Positions 8,697 to 18,441 are shown, numbered from the stretch's first letter. The stretch: DNA of 64,000 nucleotides from Pseudomonas defluvii (GCF_001695625.1 NZ_MBPN01000009.1:23806-87805), one strand, 5' to 3'. The notes: generated by a model from the letters alone, not told the origin. Made by a program: numbers and translations.

Positions 8697-9731
8697 ATGG
8701 ATGTGACTGAACTGCTGGCCCTTGCTGTCAAGGAGGGGGCCTCGGACCTGCACCTGGCTGCGGGTGATGTGCCAATGATCCGCCTGGATGGCGAGATGCT
8801 GCGACTGGATTTGCCGCCGCTTGAGCCTGATCAGGCGCGGGCGTTAATCGCGCAAATCATGACGGATCAGCAAAAAAAGGATTTCAAAACCCTTCAGGAT
8901 CTCGATTTCTCCTTTGCCATGGCGGGGGTAGGGCGCTTCAGGGTAAATGCCTTCGAGCAGTTGCAGGGCGTGGGGGCGGTATTCCGGTTGATCCCCTCAT
9001 CGGTGCGTGGCCTGGCTGAGTTGGGGCTGGGGGCTGTTTTCCGGCAAATCGCCGAACTGCGTAGTGGGCTTGTATTGGTGACCGGGCCCACCGGCTCGGG
9101 AAAGTCCACCACCCTGGCAGCCTTGATTGATCACCTGAACCGCGAGCGCGCCCTGCATATTCTCACGGTCGAAGACCCGATCGAGTTTATCCACAGCCCG
9201 GTGCGTGGACGGATCAGCCAGCGTGAGGTACAGCGTCACAGTCACAGTTTTGCGGCGGCGCTACGGGCCGCCCTGCGTCAGGACCCGGATGTGATCATGC
9301 TGGGGGAATTGAGGGACCTGGAGACGATTCGCCTGGCCCTGACGGCGGCCGAAACCGGGCATCTGGTGCTGGCCACCCTGCATACGGGCTCGGCAGCGAA
9401 AACCGTTGACCGGATCGTCGATGTATTTGCTGCCGAGGAAAAGCAATTGGTGCGCGCGATGCTGGCGGAGTCCCTGCAGGCGGTGGTCTCCCAGGTGCTG
9501 GTGCGCAAACCAGGTGGTGGCCGGGTGGCCGCGCACGAGATCATGCTGGCGACGCCGGCGATTCGCAATTTGATCAGGGAGGGGAAAGTGGTGCAGATCC
9601 AGTCTGCAATCCAGACCGGCGGGGCGCTGGGCATGCAGACCCTGGACAGTTGTCTGCAGGGTCTGATGGCAAGGGGGGAGATCAGTGCTGATACGCGCCG
9701 GGCGGTGGGATGCGCGCCCGGTGGGTTTTAG
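8697..9731 (+). CDS. pilT: PilT-family type IV pilus retraction ATPase
   Basis: This is a 344-residue hexameric secretion ATPase that drives pilus retraction. The Walker A motif GPTGSGKST starts at about residue 130. The Walker B region reads IMLGELRDLETIRLALTAAE, followed by LATLHTGSAAKTVDRIVDVF, and the retraction-specific AIRNLIRE box is present near the C-terminus. It deviates from textbook PilT (GELRD rather than GEMRD), and no pilU follows. An in-frame codon at 8637 would add 20 unrelated residues and was rejected. The final bases overlap the convergent peptidase gene by four. Confidence 0.9.
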   Translation: MDVTELLALAVKEGASDLHLAAGDVPMIRLDGEMLRLDLPPLEPDQARALIAQIMTDQQKKDFKTLQDLDFSFAMAGVGRFRVNAFEQLQGVGAVFRLIPSSVRGLAELGLGAVFRQIAELRSGLVLVTGPTGSGKSTTLAALIDHLNRERALHILTVEDPIEFIHSPVRGRISQREVQRHSHSFAAALRAALRQDPDVIMLGELRDLETIRLALTAAETGHLVLATLHTGSAAKTVDRIVDVFAAEEKQLVRAMLAESLQAVVSQVLVRKPGGGRVAAHEIMLATPAIRNLIREGKVVQIQSAIQTGGALGMQTLDSCLQGLMARGEISADTRRAVGCAPGGF

Positions 9732-10351
9732 CGCTTGGCCAGGTTCAGCTGTTGCTGGTCCTTGGGCAGTACGCGCTTTGCAACCACATAATGGTTCTGC
9801 CAGTAAGGCTTGTTCAGCGTATCAATGCTGACGCGCTTGCCGGTGCGTGGCGCATGGATGAAGCGGTCGTTGCCCAGGTAAATGGCAACGTGGTTGACCT
9901 TGCGGCTCTTGATGTTGAAGAACAGCAAGTCGCCCGGTTTCAGGTCTTTTTTATCGACCTTGATGCCGTGGCCGCTGGCCATGGCGTTGGAGGTGCGAGG
10001 CAGGTCGACTTCATCGATATCGTTGAAGGCGTACTTGACCAGGCCGCTGCAGTCGAAGCCTTTGCTTGGGCTGCTGCCACCCCAGCGATAGGGGGTGCCC
10101 AGCGCGTTGACGGCGCGGCTCAGCACATCGCTGCTTTGCTTGGCCGACAGGTTGGCCGTTGATTTTGTCGGTTTTGCACTACGGTTGGCATAGTGGATCG
10201 GTGATGCCGAACCTTTGTTGGCGTGTACGCCGGTGGCATTGGCGGTATAGCCAGAGAAGCCATTAGGAAGACGTTGCTCACGATTGGTGGCGTGGGCGGC
10301 CAGGGGCAATAATAAGCAAATAGTCAGCCATGTCTTGAAAAGGGGACGCAT
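9728..10351 (-). CDS. NlpC/P60 family cell-wall peptidase
   Basis: This 207-residue secreted protein has an N-terminal signal peptide (about residues 1-21), a low-complexity linker to residue 70 and a C40 cysteine-peptidase domain. The catalytic residues are Cys101 (FDCSGLV), His154 (NHVAIYLG) and a third polar residue, probably His166 (FIHAP). Such enzymes cleave the peptide stems of peptidoglycan. It is monocistronic, converges on pilT and has an AT-rich upstream region of about 150 bases shared divergently with the TM2 gene. Confidence 0.88.
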   Translation of the reverse strand: MRPLFKTWLTICLLLPLAAHATNREQRLPNGFSGYTANATGVHANKGSASPIHYANRSAKPTKSTANLSAKQSSDVLSRAVNALGTPYRWGGSSPSKGFDCSGLVKYAFNDIDEVDLPRTSNAMASGHGIKVDKKDLKPGDLLFFNIKSRKVNHVAIYLGNDRFIHAPRTGKRVSIDTLNKPYWQNHYVVAKRVLPKDQQQLNLAKR

Positions 10352-10506
10352 AGGCAGGGCTCTTGTTGGTTAGCGCGCAACTTTATAACAGCTTTTTTGC
10401 GCGGATCTGCCCCGTTGGTCGATTTCGACGGCACCATACGTCGGCTTGCTACTGAAAAGTCACATTTTTGTTTAGAAAATTTTCACATAACCCGCTGAGG
10501 CTACGA

Positions 10507-10926
10507 ATGAACAGTTATCAACAGAGCCCACCCTTCCATGACACGCACAGCAAGGTTGTAGGCTATCTGCTGTGGTGCTTCGGTTTTCTCGGTGCGCACC
10601 GCTTTTACTATGGCAAGCCAGTCACAGGCACAATCTGGTTCTTTACCCTGGGGTTGCTCGGCATCGGCTGGTTGATCGACCTGTTCCTGATCCCGTCGAT
10701 GGACCGTGAAGCCGACTTGCGCTTTCACTCTGGGCCTTTGGATTACAACATCGCCTGGATTCTGCTGACGTTTCTTGGGGTGTTTGGCGTGCATCGCATG
10801 TACCAGGGCAAATGGATCAGTGGCCTGATCTACCTGGTGACGGGCGGTCTGTTTCTGGTGGGCGTGCTGTACGACTTCTGGACCCTGAACGACCAGGTGT
10901 CGCTGAGAAACGCCCAACGGCGCTAA
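10507..10926 (+). CDS. TM2 domain-containing membrane protein
   Basis: This 139-residue protein contains two TM2-type repeats, each a pair of membrane helices joined by a short turn. The first runs GYLLWCFGFLGAHRFYYGK and on through WLIDLF. The second runs LTFLGVFGVHRMYQGK and on through VLYDFWTLND. The shared G-x-H-R-x-Y-x-G-K motif marks the family. Function is unknown. I chose the ATG at 10507, preceded by GAGG, over a TTG at 10468. Confidence 0.85.
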   Translation: MNSYQQSPPFHDTHSKVVGYLLWCFGFLGAHRFYYGKPVTGTIWFFTLGLLGIGWLIDLFLIPSMDREADLRFHSGPLDYNIAWILLTFLGVFGVHRMYQGKWISGLIYLVTGGLFLVGVLYDFWTLNDQVSLRNAQRR

Positions 10927-10947
10927 GGCGCCGCTGGGCGAGGGGGC

Positions 10948-11643
10948 TTACTGGCGGTTTTGGCGCTGCTGCAAGAGCAGGTTGTTGAAGCCGCTACCGG
11001 CCAACTGCTTTTGGGCCACGGTCAATTGTTCGCGGTTGCTGAACGGGCCCACCAGCACGCGGTACCAGGTTTCGTCGCGGACCATGCCGGACTCGACCTG
11101 CACGGCCTGGCCGAGCAGGATGATCTGCGCACGGACCTTGTCGGCGTCAGCCTGCTTGCGGAACGAGCCGGCCTGCAGGAAGAACTGGGTGGTCGCTGCC
11201 GGTTTCACCACGGGAGGTGGCGGTGGCGGCGTTTGCCCCAGCAGTGCGGCCTGGGCCCTGGCGGTGTCGATCTTCGCGGCTTCAGCCGGTGTCACCGGCT
11301 GCTGTGGCTGGGCGGGTACCGGCGGGGTTTTCTCCGGTACGGCTTCCGGCGGCACGATGACTTCCGACTCTGGCAGCAAGGTGTAGAAGTCGTATTTCGG
11401 CTTCACCGGTTGCTGTGGGCTGGGCGGTGTCTTGTTCGCTTCGGCAGCGCGCTCGGCTTTCTGCTGTTCGGGCTTGCTCCGCTTGACCTCGTCGGTGCTC
11501 GGATCAAGCTTCATCAGAAAGACAATGAACGCGCCCACGGTCAGGCCGACAGCCAGCCACAGCCAGCCGGGGATCGGTTTCTTCTCCGGTGCCTGATAGC
11601 GGCTGGCGCCGCGCTTGGGGGCGGGCTTTTTCTTGGCTGCCAC
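10948..11643 (-). CDS. SPOR-domain (FtsN-like) cell-division/cell-wall protein
   Basis: This 231-residue bitopic protein has a basic cytoplasmic N-terminus, one membrane helix at about residues 26-44 and a Pro/Ala-rich periplasmic linker. A C-terminal SPOR domain (about residues 152-231, starting TTQFFLQAGSFRKQADADK) binds denuded septal peptidoglycan. The layout matches FtsN, and the gene follows argS by one base, as in other pseudomonads. I did not see a clear FtsN core-activation motif, so FtsN itself is only a possibility. Confidence 0.85.
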   Translation of the reverse strand: MAAKKKPAPKRGASRYQAPEKKPIPGWLWLAVGLTVGAFIVFLMKLDPSTDEVKRSKPEQQKAERAAEANKTPPSPQQPVKPKYDFYTLLPESEVIVPPEAVPEKTPPVPAQPQQPVTPAEAAKIDTARAQAALLGQTPPPPPPVVKPAATTQFFLQAGSFRKQADADKVRAQIILLGQAVQVESGMVRDETWYRVLVGPFSNREQLTVAQKQLAGSGFNNLLLQQRQNRQ

Positions 11644-11644
11644 C

Positions 11645-13381
11645 TTACATGCGCTCCAGGGTTTCCAGGCCCAGCAGTTCCAGGCCCTGCTTGAGGGTGC
11701 GACCGGTCAGTGCGGCCAGGCGCAGGCGGCTCTGTTGCTGTTCGGCCGTTTCGGCGGCCAGGATCGGGCAGTTCTCATAGAAGCTGGAGAACAGGCCGGC
11801 GACGTCGTACAGGTAGCTGCAAAGCACGTGCGGCGTACCTTTTTCAGCAACGTTGTTCAGGGTTTCGCCGAATTGCGCCAGGCGCGCCGCGAGGTCGTGT
11901 TCCTGGGCGGCTTGCAGGGTGATATGGCCGTCAACTTCGCTGAAGTCCTTGCCCAGCTTGCGGAATACGCCCGCCACGCGGGTGTAGGCGTACAGCAGGT
12001 AAGGCGCGGTGTTGCCTTCGAAGTTGAGCATCAGGTCGAAGTTGAAGCTGTAGTCGCTGGTGCGGTGCTTGGACAGGTCGGCGTATTTCACCGCGTCGAT
12101 ACCGACAACCTGGGCGATGGCGCGCAGTTCATCTTCCGCCAGTTGCGGGTTCTTTTCCTTGACCAGGGTGTACGCACGTTCCTTGGCTTCGGTGAGCAGG
12201 TCGATCAGCTTGACCGTGCCGCCGTCGCGGGTCTTGAACGGGCGGCCATCGGCGCCGTTCATGGTGCCGAAGCCCATGTGCTCCATGATCATGTCGTTAC
12301 CGACGAAGCCAGCGCGGCGGGCGACTTCGAACACCTGCTGGAAGTGCAGTGCCTGGCGCTGGTCAACGAAATACAGGGCGCGGTCGGCCTTGAGGACGTT
12401 GCTGCGGTAGCGCACGGCTGCCAGGTCAGTGGTCGCGTACAGGTAGCCGCCATCGGCCTTCTGCACGATCACCGGCAGTGGGTCGCCGTCGGCGGTCTTG
12501 TACTCTTCGAGGAATACGCACTGGGCACCGTTGCTTTCGACCAGCAGGCCCTTGGCCTTGAGGTCGTTGACCACGTTGATCAGGTCGTCGTTGTAGGCGC
12601 TTTCGCCCATGACGTCAGCCATGGTCAGTTTGACGTTGAGCTGCTCGTAGGTCTTCTGGCAGTGCGACAGCGAGATGTCCTTGAAGCGGGTCCACAGCTT
12701 CAGGCATTCGGCGTCACCGGCTTGCAGCTTGACCACCAGGCCGCGCGCGCGGTCGGCGAAGGCTTCGGACTCGTCGAAGCGCTTTTTCGCGGCGCGGTAG
12801 AAGTTTTCCAGGTCCGACAGCTCGTCGCTGGTGATCGGGTTTTCTTCCAGATAGGCCATCAGCATGCCGAACTGGGTGCCCCAGTCGCCGACGTGGTTCT
12901 GCCGGATCACGTTGTCGCCGAGGAACTCGAGTACGCGGGCGACGGCATCGCCGATGATGGTCGAGCGCAGGTGGCCAACGTGCATCTCTTTGGCCAGGTT
13001 GGGTGCCGACAGGTCAACGACCACTTTCTGTTGTGGGCCGGCTTTCTGTACGCCAAGTTTGCTGTCGGCCAGCGCGGCGTCGAGGCGTGACGCCAGGGCC
13101 TGGGTATTCTGGAAGAAGTTCAGGAAGCCGGGGCCGGCGATTTCCACTTTGCTGACCTGGGCATCGGCGGGCAGGGCCGCGATGATTTTTTCGGCCAGGT
13201 CGCGTGGCTTCATGCCGGCCGGCTTGGCCAGCATCATCGCGATATTGCTGGCGAAGTCGCCGTGGGTCTTGTCCCGGGCGTTTTCCACCTGGATCGCCGG
13301 CGTAAGCCCTTCAGGCAGCACACCGTCGGTGACGAGTTGGGTGAGGGCTTGCTGGATCAGCTGGCGAATGGTGTCTTTCAT
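11645..13381 (-). CDS. argS: Arginyl-tRNA synthetase
   Basis: This class I synthetase charges tRNA-Arg. The 578 residues match the family length. The ATP-binding HIGH-type motif appears as [14 protein letters not shown] near residue 120, and the canonical KMSKS motif is absent, as is usual for many ArgRS enzymes. The start [13 protein letters not shown] at 13381 begins the conserved N-terminal Add-1 domain. An in-frame codon 41 residues upstream was rejected because the added sequence is unrelated. Confidence 0.96.
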   Translation of the reverse strand: MKDTIRQLIQQALTQLVTDGVLPEGLTPAIQVENARDKTHGDFASNIAMMLAKPAGMKPRDLAEKIIAALPADAQVSKVEIAGPGFLNFFQNTQALASRLDAALADSKLGVQKAGPQQKVVVDLSAPNLAKEMHVGHLRSTIIGDAVARVLEFLGDNVIRQNHVGDWGTQFGMLMAYLEENPITSDELSDLENFYRAAKKRFDESEAFADRARGLVVKLQAGDAECLKLWTRFKDISLSHCQKTYEQLNVKLTMADVMGESAYNDDLINVVNDLKAKGLLVESNGAQCVFLEEYKTADGDPLPVIVQKADGGYLYATTDLAAVRYRSNVLKADRALYFVDQRQALHFQQVFEVARRAGFVGNDMIMEHMGFGTMNGADGRPFKTRDGGTVKLIDLLTEAKERAYTLVKEKNPQLAEDELRAIAQVVGIDAVKYADLSKHRTSDYSFNFDLMLNFEGNTAPYLLYAYTRVAGVFRKLGKDFSEVDGHITLQAAQEHDLAARLAQFGETLNNVAEKGTPHVLCSYLYDVAGLFSSFYENCPILAAETAEQQQSRLRLAALTGRTLKQGLELLGLETLERM

Positions 13382-13516
13382 GGGATTCTCTTTCGACCGC
13401 AAGCGCGGCGGCGCTTGGATGCGCAGGTGGAAAAACTGAACATTATCCGTTGCTGGCACGAGCTTGCCAACCTTTGGGGCTGTCTTGCGTTCGATCCTCT
13501 GCAATACGTACTCAAA

Positions 13517-13541
13517 CCGGCCTCGTCGACGATGAGGCCGG
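13517..13541 (-). terminator. Hairpin downstream of priA
   Basis: CCGGCCTC and GAGGCCGG flank a 9-base loop just after the priA stop on the minus strand, followed by a short TTT. It is a plausible weak terminator or attenuator separating priA from argS. Confidence 0.4.
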
Positions 13542-13546
13542 ATGGG

Positions 13547-15766
13547 TCAGTAGAGGTCGACCGGGTCCACATCCAGCGACCAGCGTACCTGCCGCCCGCT
13601 GGGCATGTGTTCCAACAATAGCAGCCAGGCATTGATCAGCCGATGCAGCGGCGCGCGTGCGTTGGCCTGCAGCAGCAACTGTGCGCGGTAACGACCGGCC
13701 CGACGCTCCATTGGCGCAGGTACTGGCCCGAGCAGCTCGATGCCATGCAGGTTGTGCTCGGCCAGCAGTTGTTCGGCGGCGGCGCAGGCTTCATCGAGAA
13801 AGCCCTCGGCCTGCCCCGGCTTGTGGGCTTCGGCGCGCAGCAGGGCAAGGTGTGCGAAGGGTGGCAGGCCGGCTGCACGGCGCTCGCTCAGGGCCTGCTC
13901 GGCAAAGGCGAAGTAGCCTTGTTCGGTCAGTTGCACCAGCAGTGGATGGTCGGCCAGGTGGGTCTGGATAATGACTCTGCCGGGCTCTTCTGCGCGCCCT
14001 GCGCGGCCCGCAACTTGAACGATCAACTGGGCCATGCGCTCGCTGGCGCGGAAATCGCCGGAAAACAGTCCACCATCGGCATCGAGAATGGCAACCAGCG
14101 TGACCCTCGGGAAGTGGTGACCCTTGGCCAGCATCTGGGTGCCGACCAGAATGCACGGCTGACCGCGCTGGATGGTGGCAAACAACTGGTTCATCGCATC
14201 CTTGCGCGAGGTGCTGTCGCGGTCGACGCGTAGCACCGGGTAGTCCGGAAACAGGATGCTCAGGCGTTCTTCGGCGCGCTCGGTGCCGGCGCCGACCGGG
14301 CGCAGGTCGACCTTGTTGCATTGTGGGCACTGGCGAGGCATGCGCTCTTCATAGCCGCAATGGTGGCAGCGCAACTCGCCGGAGCGCTGGTGAACGGTCA
14401 TCCGCGCATCGCAGCGCGGGCACTCGGACATCCAGCCGCAATCGTGGCAGAGCAGTGTCGGGGCAAAGCCTCGGCGGTTGAGGAACACCAGTACCTGCTG
14501 CCCCGCTGCGAGTGTCTGGCCGATGGCTTGTTGCATCGGGCCGCTGATGCCGCTATCCAGTGGGCGACTCTTGACGTCCAGACGCAGAAAACGCGGTGCC
14601 TGGGCACCTCCGGCGCGGTGGTTCAGGCGCAGCAGGCCGTAGCGACCCGTGTAGGCATTGTGCAGGCTTTCCAGCGATGGCGTGGCGGAGCCCAGCACGA
14701 TCGGGATGTTTTCCTGGCGAGCGCGTACCAGTGCCAGGTCGCGTGCGTGGTAACGCAGGCCTTCTTGCTGTTTATAGGAGCCGTCATGCTCTTCATCAAT
14801 GATGATCAGCCCCGGGTTCTTCATGGGGGTGAACAGGGCTGAACGGGTGCCGATGATGATGTCGGCCTCGCCATCGCGGGCCGCCAGCCAGGCATCCAGG
14901 CGTTCGCGATCGTTGACCGCGGAGTGCAATAAGGCGATGCGGGCATTGAAGCGCTGCTCGAAGCGGGCCAGGGTCTGTGGGCCAAGGTTGATCTCGGGGA
15001 TCAGAATCAGCGCCTGTTTGCCGGCTTCCAGGGCTTCACGGATCAGTTGCAGGTAAACCTCGGTCTTGCCGCTGCCGGTGACACCAGCAAGGAGGAAGGC
15101 GTGGAAGCTGTCGAAACCGGCTCGCACGGCGTTGAAGGCGGCGTGCTGTTCCTCGTTGAGCGGCAGTTCCGGTTGTGCCAGCCAATGCTCATGGCGCTGT
15201 TGCGGCGCATGGCGGCGTACTTCAACCTGCACCAGTTCTTTGCTCAGCAGCAGGTCAAGGCTGTCTTTGTTCAGGCCCAGTTTGCCGAGCAGGCCGTGGG
15301 CGACGCCGTGCGGGTGCTGGGCCAGGGTCGACAATGCTTCGCGTTGGCGTGGTGCCCGGGCAATGCGCGGGTCGTCCAGGCGTGCGCCAGGTGCAATCTG
15401 CCAGAAGCGCTCCTGCCGCGCTTCGGCCGGTTCACCCTGGCGCAGAAACACCGGCAGCGCCCAGCTGAAGGTGTCGCCCAGGCTGTGCTGGTAGTACTGC
15501 GCGGTCCACAGGCACAGCTTGAAGAAGGCTGGCGGCAGTGGAGAGACCGGATCGAGCAGCGCGATGGCGGGCTTGAGCTTGTCGGCTGGGACGTCACTGT
15601 GGTCGCAGACCTCCACCAGGATGCCGATCATTTCGCGCCGACCGAATGGCACACGAATGCGCATGCCGGGTGTCAGTTCGACGCGGGCCATGCTCGCTGG
15701 GGCCCTGTAGTCGAACAGTCGCCGCAGGGGCGAGGGCAGAGCAAGGCGCAGAATGACGTCGGACAC
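13547..15766 (-). CDS. priA: Primosomal protein N' (PriA helicase)
   Basis: PriA is a superfamily 2 DNA helicase that restarts stalled replication forks. The 739 residues include the DNA-binding N-terminal domain, the Walker A GVTGSGKTEVY, the DEAH-type box IIDEEHDGSYKQ and eight zinc-binding cysteines in the stretch from CHDCGWMSECPRC to CPQC. The GTG at 15766 (V-SDVILRLALPSP) was chosen as start because the family fold begins there and the length then matches. An upstream ATG adds 21 unrelated residues. It is divergent from rpmE. Confidence 0.94.
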   Translation of the reverse strand: MSDVILRLALPSPLRRLFDYRAPASMARVELTPGMRIRVPFGRREMIGILVEVCDHSDVPADKLKPAIALLDPVSPLPPAFFKLCLWTAQYYQHSLGDTFSWALPVFLRQGEPAEARQERFWQIAPGARLDDPRIARAPRQREALSTLAQHPHGVAHGLLGKLGLNKDSLDLLLSKELVQVEVRRHAPQQRHEHWLAQPELPLNEEQHAAFNAVRAGFDSFHAFLLAGVTGSGKTEVYLQLIREALEAGKQALILIPEINLGPQTLARFEQRFNARIALLHSAVNDRERLDAWLAARDGEADIIIGTRSALFTPMKNPGLIIIDEEHDGSYKQQEGLRYHARDLALVRARQENIPIVLGSATPSLESLHNAYTGRYGLLRLNHRAGGAQAPRFLRLDVKSRPLDSGISGPMQQAIGQTLAAGQQVLVFLNRRGFAPTLLCHDCGWMSECPRCDARMTVHQRSGELRCHHCGYEERMPRQCPQCNKVDLRPVGAGTERAEERLSILFPDYPVLRVDRDSTSRKDAMNQLFATIQRGQPCILVGTQMLAKGHHFPRVTLVAILDADGGLFSGDFRASERMAQLIVQVAGRAGRAEEPGRVIIQTHLADHPLLVQLTEQGYFAFAEQALSERRAAGLPPFAHLALLRAEAHKPGQAEGFLDEACAAAEQLLAEHNLHGIELLGPVPAPMERRAGRYRAQLLLQANARAPLHRLINAWLLLLEHMPSGRQVRWSLDVDPVDLY

Positions 15767-15837
15767 GCGGTAATTTCTCTGAAGGGGGATTCCTGGACCG
15801 CCGAGCCTAGCAGACGACCGCCGGTGCAAGCGACAAC

Positions 15838-15865
15838 TTGCGTCGACCGTCGGCTCTGGTATTAT
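15838..15865 (+). promoter_or_regulatory. Candidate extended -10 promoter for rpmE
   Basis: TTGCGT at 15838-15843 and TGGTATTAT ending at 15865 (extended -10, hexamer TATTAT) are 16 bases apart, about 70 bases before the rpmE start in the priA/rpmE divergent gap. Confidence 0.4.
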
Positions 15866-15933
15866 TCGCCGCCTAATTACGTGCGGTATTCAACAATGGT
15901 GTTGGATGGCGGCACGCAGTCGAGGAAGTGACC

Positions 15934-16149
15934 ATGAAGCCAGAAATTCATCCAACATACGAAGCCGTTACTGCCACCTGCAGCTGCGGCGCTGTCATCG
16001 AAACCCGTTCGACTCTGTGCAAGCCACTGAGCCTCGACGTGTGCTCGCTGTGCCACCCGTTCTACACCGGTAAGCAAAAAGTACTGGACACTGGCGGCCG
16101 CGTACAGAAGTTCGCCGATCGCTTCGGCATGTTCGGTGCCAAGAAGTAA
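15934..16149 (+). CDS. rpmE: 50S ribosomal protein L31, zinc-binding form
   Basis: This is a 71-residue ribosomal protein of the large subunit. The cysteines C16, C18, C37 and C40 (TCSCG and CSLCHPF) mark the zinc-containing C+ form, as opposed to the zinc-free paralogue made under zinc starvation. The ATG at 15934 with GAGGAAGTG upstream is preferred over an in-frame GTG at 15928. It is divergent from priA. Confidence 0.96.
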   Translation: MKPEIHPTYEAVTATCSCGAVIETRSTLCKPLSLDVCSLCHPFYTGKQKVLDTGGRVQKFADRFGMFGAKK

Positions 16150-16184
16150 GATTGCGCGCAAGGCTAGCCCCTGTGGGCCTGTCA

Positions 16185-16973
16185 ATGCTGCTGAAGAAGG
16201 CGTCCCTCGTGGGCGCCTTTTTTATGGGCGCGATTTGGCAGGGCGTCGCCCTGGCGTTCTGTCCTGCCCCGGCCGGCGTACAGTCGGTCAGCGTCACGCA
16301 GGTGGTCGATGGCGATACCGTGCGTCTGGAGGATGGGCGCAGCGTGCGCCTGATTGGGGTAAATGCCCCGGAAATCGGTCGCAAAGGCCGCAGCAGTGAA
16401 CCGTTTGCCGAAGCTGCCCGGCAACGCCTGCAAGCGTTGGTCAAGGCCAGTGGCGGGCGTATTGGCCTGCAGCCCGGCGTGCAAGGTCGCGACAAGTATG
16501 GGCGTACACTTGCACATATCTACACACGCAATGGCGACAATATTGAGGCGCAGTTGTTGGCTGAAGGCTTGGGCTATCGCGTGGCAGTGGCGCCTAACGT
16601 TGCGCTGGTGACGTGCCAGCAGGACGCCGAGCGAGTGGCTCGCCAGGCGGGGCTGGGGCTTTGGCGCGCACCTGCAGTGCGTACTGCCGGGCAAATCGAA
16701 CAGTCGGGCTTTGCGCTGATTACTGGCCGGGTTCGGGGCATTGAGCGTAACCGTGGCGGCGTCTGGATCGAAATCGACGAGGGACTGGTGCTTCAGGTCA
16801 GCCCGCGCTTGCAGGGTGACTTCCCATCGTCCTTTTTTGAGGGTCTCAAGGGGCGCAAGGTCGAAGCACGGGGTTGGGTGCTGGATCGTTCCCGCAAAGG
16901 CGGGCTGAAATCGGGGCAGGCGCGTTGGTTGCTGCCGCTGACTGACCCAAGCATGCTCGAGCGGGTTGATTAA
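16185..16973 (+). CDS. Secreted thermonuclease (SNase-fold) family protein
   Basis: This 262-residue protein has a signal peptide (about residues 1-25, ending AIWQGVALA) and a staphylococcal-nuclease fold. The family motifs VVDGDTVRLEDGRSVRLIGV and APEIG, then DKYGRTLAHIY, carry the calcium-binding Asp and catalytic Arg positions. It probably degrades nucleic acids in the periplasm or outside the cell. A further C-terminal OB-like segment (from about residue 170, ITGRVRGIERNRGGVWIEI) is typical of pseudomonad members. The start is uncertain: an in-frame GTG at 16173 or TTG at 16152 could also serve. Confidence 0.82.
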   Translation: MLLKKASLVGAFFMGAIWQGVALAFCPAPAGVQSVSVTQVVDGDTVRLEDGRSVRLIGVNAPEIGRKGRSSEPFAEAARQRLQALVKASGGRIGLQPGVQGRDKYGRTLAHIYTRNGDNIEAQLLAEGLGYRVAVAPNVALVTCQQDAERVARQAGLGLWRAPAVRTAGQIEQSGFALITGRVRGIERNRGGVWIEIDEGLVLQVSPRLQGDFPSSFFEGLKGRKVEARGWVLDRSRKGGLKSGQARWLLPLTDPSMLERVD

Positions 16974-16979
16974 GTAAAA

Positions 16980-17011
16980 ATTGTGGACATTTTTAAAATA
17001 AATTGTACACA
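16980..17011. promoter_or_regulatory. Pair of direct repeats upstream of malic enzyme, possible operator
   Basis: ATTGTGGACA (16980-16989) and ATTGTACACA (17002-17011) match at 8 of 10 positions and are exactly 22 bases apart, two helical turns, around an AT-only core. Each resembles the TNGTNNACNA half of GntR-type operators. They lie in the 180-base gap before maeB; the regulator is not known. Confidence 0.3.
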
Positions 17012-17153
17012 CTGAAAGCCTTGCAGGACGCGGCTCTTGGCTGAAAGTCGTAGGTTAAAGGCCTTGACACTAGTGACCGGGCAGTCTTGTCGGCCCCTTG
17101 CTCTTTGCGTATCCTCGGCGGCTCGTCAGAACAGTAAAAGCGGAATGCCCATC

Positions 17154-18422
17154 ATGTCAGATTTGAAAACTGCCGCTCTCGAATACCATGCTCAGCCTCG
17201 TCCGGGGAAACTGAGCGTCGAGCTCACCAAGCCTACTGCGACTGCTCGCGACCTGGCCCTGGCCTACAGCCCGGGCGTCGCCGAGCCGGTACGTGAAATC
17301 GCTCGCGATCCAGAGCTGGCCTACAAGTACACCGGCAAGGGCAATCTGGTAGCAGTCATTTCCGACGGCACTGCCATCCTCGGCCTGGGTAACCTGGGCC
17401 CTCTGGCTTCCAAGCCTGTCATGGAAGGCAAGGGTGTTCTGTTCAAGCGTTTCGCCGGTATCGATGTGTTCGACATCGAAGTCGACTCGGAAAGCCCACA
17501 GGCGTTCATCGACACCGTCAAGCGTATCTCCATCACCTTCGGTGGTATCAACCTGGAAGACATCAAGGCGCCAGAGTGCTTTGAGATCGAACGTGCTCTG
17601 ATCGAGCAGTGCGACATCCCGGTATTCCACGATGACCAGCACGGTACTGCGATCGTGACCGCTGCGGGCATGATCAACGCCCTGGAAATCGCTGGCAAAA
17701 CCTTGGGCGAGGCGAAAATCGTCTGCCTGGGCGCCGGCGCTGCTGCCATCTCCTGCATGAAGCTGCTGGTGAGCATGGGTGCGCAGATCGAAAACATCTT
17801 CATGGTTGACCGTACTGGCGTTATCCACGCTGGCCGTGACGACCTGAACCAGTACAAGGCGGTGTTCGCTCACGCTACCGAGAAGCGCACCCTGTCCGAA
17901 GCGCTGGAAGGCGCTGACGTGTTCGTAGGCCTGTCCGGCCCGAACCTGCTGAGCGCTGAAGACCTCAAGCGCATGGCGGCCAACCCGATCGTGTTCGCCT
18001 GCTCCAACCCGGATCCAGAGATCTCGCCGGAACTGGCTCACGCCACCCGCAACGATGTGATCATGGCCACCGGCCGTTCGGACTACCCGAACCAGGTCAA
18101 CAACGTACTGGGCTTCCCGTTCATCTTCCGTGGTGCCCTGGACGTTCGCGCCAAGCGCATCAACGAAGAGATGAAGATCGCTGCTGCCAACGCCCTGCGT
18201 GAGCTGGCCAAGCTGCCAGTGCCGAAGGAAGTGTGCGACGCCTACGGCGGTATCGCGCTGGAGTTCGGTCGTGAGTACATCATTCCGAAGCCAATGGATG
18301 CTCGCCTGATCACCGTGATCTCCGATGCTGTGGCCAAGGCTGCGATCGAGACTGGTGTAGCAACCCTGCCGTATCCGAAGAACTACCCGCTGAAAAGCGT
18401 GGATGACGTGTTCAACGGCTAA
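17154..18422 (+). CDS. maeB: NADP-type malic enzyme (short form)
   Basis: This enzyme decarboxylates malate to pyruvate with reduction of NAD(P), supplying pyruvate and NADPH. The 422 residues comprise the malic N-terminal domain (motifs AYSPGVAEP, DGTAILGLGN and GKGVLFKRFAGID) and the NAD-binding domain (VCLGAGAAAISCMKLL, and VFVGLSGPNLLS). It lacks the C-terminal phosphotransacetylase domain of the long MaeB enzymes. The start MSDLKTAALEYHAQ was chosen from the family N-terminus. Confidence 0.92.
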   Translation: MSDLKTAALEYHAQPRPGKLSVELTKPTATARDLALAYSPGVAEPVREIARDPELAYKYTGKGNLVAVISDGTAILGLGNLGPLASKPVMEGKGVLFKRFAGIDVFDIEVDSESPQAFIDTVKRISITFGGINLEDIKAPECFEIERALIEQCDIPVFHDDQHGTAIVTAAGMINALEIAGKTLGEAKIVCLGAGAAAISCMKLLVSMGAQIENIFMVDRTGVIHAGRDDLNQYKAVFAHATEKRTLSEALEGADVFVGLSGPNLLSAEDLKRMAANPIVFACSNPDPEISPELAHATRNDVIMATGRSDYPNQVNNVLGFPFIFRGALDVRAKRINEEMKIAAANALRELAKLPVPKEVCDAYGGIALEFGREYIIPKPMDARLITVISDAVAKAAIETGVATLPYPKNYPLKSVDDVFNG

Positions 18423-18441
18423 GCCGTTGTAGCGCTCCAGC

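Noticed and set aside
11615..13090. A 491-codon plus-strand frame opposite argS
   Set aside because: It mirrors argS and has the same biased composition as other antisense frames here.
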